This document shows positions 62,295-64,000 of a DNA stretch of 64,000 bases, piece after piece. Every line of letters begins with the position of its first letter. The first letter of the stretch is position 1. Source of the stretch: Streptomyces hokutonensis (GTDB lineage Bacteria > Actinomycetota > Actinomycetes > Streptomycetales > Streptomycetaceae); the NCBI RefSeq assembly GCF_000376565.1, contig NZ_BARG01000017.1:38325-102324 (forward strand), read 5' to 3'. Under the pieces are notes generated by a model. The model saw nothing but the letters and a program-made list of their open reading frames with translations, did no database searches and was not told the origin of the DNA. The position numbers and the translations under genes were made by a program.

Positions 62295-62326
62295 GCCGTT
62301 CGGCTTGGGCATCCAGGCCTGAACGG

Positions 62327-62791
62327 TCAGATTTCCAGCATCCGTCGTAGCAGGCCTCGGAGTGCCAGTCTTTCGTCGTCCGACAGCCCGGCGAGTGGTT
62401 CTCGGGCGAAGCGCAGCGATTCGCGCAGGCTACGGGCCACCCGGCGCCCCTCGTCCGTCGCCGCCGCCAGCTTCACCCGCCGGTCGGCGGGATCCGGGCG
62501 GCGCTCCACCAGGCCCCGCGTCTCCAGCCTGTCCACGATCCCGGTGACGTTCGACGGCTCGCACTTCAGCTTCTGCGCCAGCTTGCGCATCGGCAGCGGC
62601 TCGAGCGACAGCAGGCTCAGCAGCCGCGCCTGTGCGCCGGTCAGCGAGTGGTCGCCCGCCGCCTCCTCGTAGTCCTCGTAGAACCGCGCCACGACATCGC
62701 CGATCAGCTCGACGACCTCCAGGGTCACGGGGTCGGCGCGGCGCGTCTTGTCGGAGCGCGTCTCGGAGCGCGTCTTTTCGGGTGTGGACAT
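62327..62791 (-). CDS. MarR-family transcriptional regulator
   Basis: The 154-residue regulator has the MarR winged helix (LTGAQARLLSLLSLEPLPMR in part, KLKCEPSNVTGIVDRLETRG, RRPDPADRRVKLAAATDEG) with N- and C-terminal dimer helices. One cysteine (in LKCEPS) sits in the recognition helix region and might sense redox. It is divergent from an MDR-type reductase gene, with dyads TGAAATATTCA (62823-62833) and TTCAGGTACTGAA (62847-62859) in the gap as possible operators. Confidence 0.88.
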   Translation of the reverse strand: MSTPEKTRSETRSDKTRRADPVTLEVVELIGDVVARFYEDYEEAAGDHSLTGAQARLLSLLSLEPLPMRKLAQKLKCEPSNVTGIVDRLETRGLVERRPDPADRRVKLAAATDEGRRVARSLRESLRFAREPLAGLSDDERLALRGLLRRMLEI

Positions 62792-62822
62792 GCGCTCCAG
62801 CGTACCCCGTTACTTGACATCA

Positions 62823-62859
62823 TGAAATATTCAGAGGCATGGTTGTTTCAGGTACTGAA
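62823..62859. promoter_or_regulatory. Divergent promoter with two TGAA/TTCA dyads
   Basis: TGAA-ATA-TTCA at 62823-62833 and TTCA-GGTAC-TGAA at 62847-62859 lie between the MarR and reductase genes. The gap also has a TTGACA (62814-62819) that could be a -35 box. This is the likely place for MarR binding. Confidence 0.5.
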
Positions 62860-62913
62860 GTATTTGAGGCTCCCCGCACGGAGTGCACGGAGACACGAAG
62901 AAAGGCGCTTGTG

Positions 62914-63912
62914 ATGATCAACCGCGAATGGCACCTGCTCAGCCGTCCGGTCGGCTGGCCGAAGCCCGAGGACTTCGCCCTGGTGGAGACCGAGACCCGT
63001 ACCCCGGGCGAGGGCCAGGTGCTGGTGCGGAACAAGTACCTCTCCGTCGACCCGTACATGCGCGGCCGCATGAGCGCCGCCAAGTCGTACGTCGCCCCGT
63101 TCGAGCTCGGCAAGGTCATGCAGGGCGGCGCGGTCGGCGAGGTCGTCGAGTCCAACGCCGAGGGGTTCGCCGCCGGCGACCACGTACTGCACTTCGGCGG
63201 CTGGCGCGAGTACGCGACCATCGACACCAAGGGCGCCGTCAAGGTCGACCCCGACCTCGCCCCGCTCTCCACCTACCTCGGCGTCCTCGGCATGACCGGC
63301 CTCACCGCCTACGCCGGGCTCCTGCGCACCGCCTCCTTCAAGGAGGGCGACTCGGTCTTCGTCTCCGGTGCGGCTGGTGCCGTCGGCAGCCAGGTCGGGC
63401 AGATCGCCAAGCTCAAGGGGGCGTCTCGGGTCATCGGGTCCGCCGGGTCCGACGAGAAGGTGAAGCTGTTGGTCGAGGAGTACGGGTTCGACGCTGCCTT
63501 CAACTACAAGAACGGGCCGGTGAGCCAGCAGCTGCGCGAGGCTGCTCCGGGTGGTGTCGATGTGTACTTCGACAACGTCGGGGGCGACCATCTCGAGGCC
63601 GCGATCGGTTCGTTGAACGAGCGTGGGCGCATTGCCATTTGCGGCATGATCTCCGTCTACAACAGCACCGAGCCGGCTCCCGGGCCGAAGAACCTCGGGC
63701 GGCTCATCCAGACCCGGGGGCGCATCGAGGGCTTCCTCGTCGGCGACCACTACGACCTTCAGCCGGAGTTCGTCCGGGAGGTCGGCGCTTGGGTGGCTTC
63801 CGGGGAGTTGAAGTACCGGGAGACCGTCGTCGAGGGGATCGAGAACAACCTTGAGGCGTTCCTGGGGCAGCTGCGGGGGGAGAACACGGGGAAGATGATC
63901 GTCAAGCTTTGA
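62914..63912 (+). CDS. Zinc-free MDR-family NADP-dependent oxidoreductase
   Basis: The 332-residue protein is of the medium-chain reductase group that includes curcumin reductase CurA and leukotriene B4 dehydrogenase. It reduces enals, enones or quinones. The markers are VRNKYLSVDPYMRGRMS, the NADP-binding VSGAAGAVGSQVGQIAKL and YFDNVGGDHLEAAI. The zinc ligands of alcohol dehydrogenases are absent. ATG at 62914 is chosen (AAAGG eight bases upstream); GTG at 62911 would add one residue. The frame opens upstream at 62839, but without a binding site. Confidence 0.88.
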   Translation: MINREWHLLSRPVGWPKPEDFALVETETRTPGEGQVLVRNKYLSVDPYMRGRMSAAKSYVAPFELGKVMQGGAVGEVVESNAEGFAAGDHVLHFGGWREYATIDTKGAVKVDPDLAPLSTYLGVLGMTGLTAYAGLLRTASFKEGDSVFVSGAAGAVGSQVGQIAKLKGASRVIGSAGSDEKVKLLVEEYGFDAAFNYKNGPVSQQLREAAPGGVDVYFDNVGGDHLEAAIGSLNERGRIAICGMISVYNSTEPAPGPKNLGRLIQTRGRIEGFLVGDHYDLQPEFVREVGAWVASGELKYRETVVEGIENNLEAFLGQLRGENTGKMIVKL

Positions 63913-63920
63913 GCGGGTGG

Positions 63921-64000
63921 TGTTGGTGGGCGCCTGCGGAGGTGGGTCGGTGTTGGTGGGCGCCTGCGGAGGTGGGCCGGTGTTGGGTAGGCGCCCGCGC
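63921..64000. repeat. 30-bp tandem repeat (about 2.6 units)
   Basis: TGTTGGTGGGCGCCTGCGGA followed by GGTGGGTCGG is repeated at 63951-63980 with one change. A third, partial copy starts at 63981 and runs to the window end. It follows the reductase stop codon and has no coding potential. Confidence 0.8.

Overview
The window is chromosomal DNA of a Streptomyces or a very close relative. GC is very high, GTG and TTG starts are common, and many genes overlap by the four bases ATGA. The marker genes are typical of the genus: an Mbl/MreB-like actin, MatB, an SCO2400-family zinc-ribbon protein, DUF4360, and several PucR, IclR and MerR regulators. From memory, the order resembles the S. coelicolor stretch between mbl (SCO2451) and SCO2400, but no alignment was run. 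I saw no rRNA, tRNA, CRISPR array, phage or transposase gene.

Layout. 1-2.7 kb: a GAF-domain histidine kinase downstream of mbl. 2.9-6.4 kb: malonyl-CoA synthetase (matB) coupled to a fused acyl-CoA carboxyltransferase with a repeat-rich linker. 6.4-8.5 kb: a MerR-PP2C fusion divergent from an ATP-grasp enzyme. 8.5-19.4 kb: a tightly coupled nine-gene minus-strand operon (GT4, methyltransferase, 1479-residue AftD/DUF3367-like membrane protein, condensation-type acyltransferase, methyltransferase, DMT transporter, Trm112-like protein, FkbM methyltransferase, hypothetical), with a DUF3068 gene upstream. It looks like a cell-surface glycan or glycolipid pathway.

20.7-23.9 kb: a small membrane peptide, a PucR regulator, an IclR regulator and an SMP-30 lactonase. 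24-26.4 kb: an F420/NADPH reductase-like protein, then an SDR and a TetR that share an operator region, then the decayed remains of a local duplication. 26.3-30.7 kb: a FAD oxidoreductase, two paralogous MAB_1171c-type membrane proteins and an ImmA/IrrE-like HExxH protein. 31.1-36.6 kb: arabinan and galactoside hydrolases (GH43, GH51, GH35). 36.7-38.4 kb: an Rrf2 regulator and a TSUP exporter separated by a MITE-like repeat. 38.7-42.8 kb: secreted DUF4360 and intradiol dioxygenase proteins, a catalase-like protein and a MerR pair. 42.8-45.8 kb: a CstR-like repressor, an MMPL transporter and a DUF302 protein linked by four matching operators.

46-50.7 kb: a DUF3500 lipoprotein, then a PHBH-like monooxygenase followed by an O-methyltransferase. 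50.7-53.7 kb: an aminotransferase with a Gln/Pro-rich tail and a secreted aldose epimerase. 53.8-61.3 kb: a ChvE/GguA/GguB-type sugar ABC transporter, a U32-like protein, a Zn dehydrogenase and an enolase-superfamily dehydratase. 61.5-64 kb: an SCO2400-family protein, a MarR regulator and an MDR reductase.

The most coherent theme is pentose/galactose use. Secreted hydrolases and a mutarotase release and equilibrate sugars, the ChvE-type transporter imports them, and a dehydrogenase, the SMP-30 lactonase and the dehydratase could oxidise them. A 13-base motif (TGTTCGAAATTTC) is found almost unchanged upstream of the IclR gene and of the dehydratase 39 kb away, and in weaker form upstream of the U32-like gene and the GH43 gene. 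This suggests one IclR-controlled regulon across the window.
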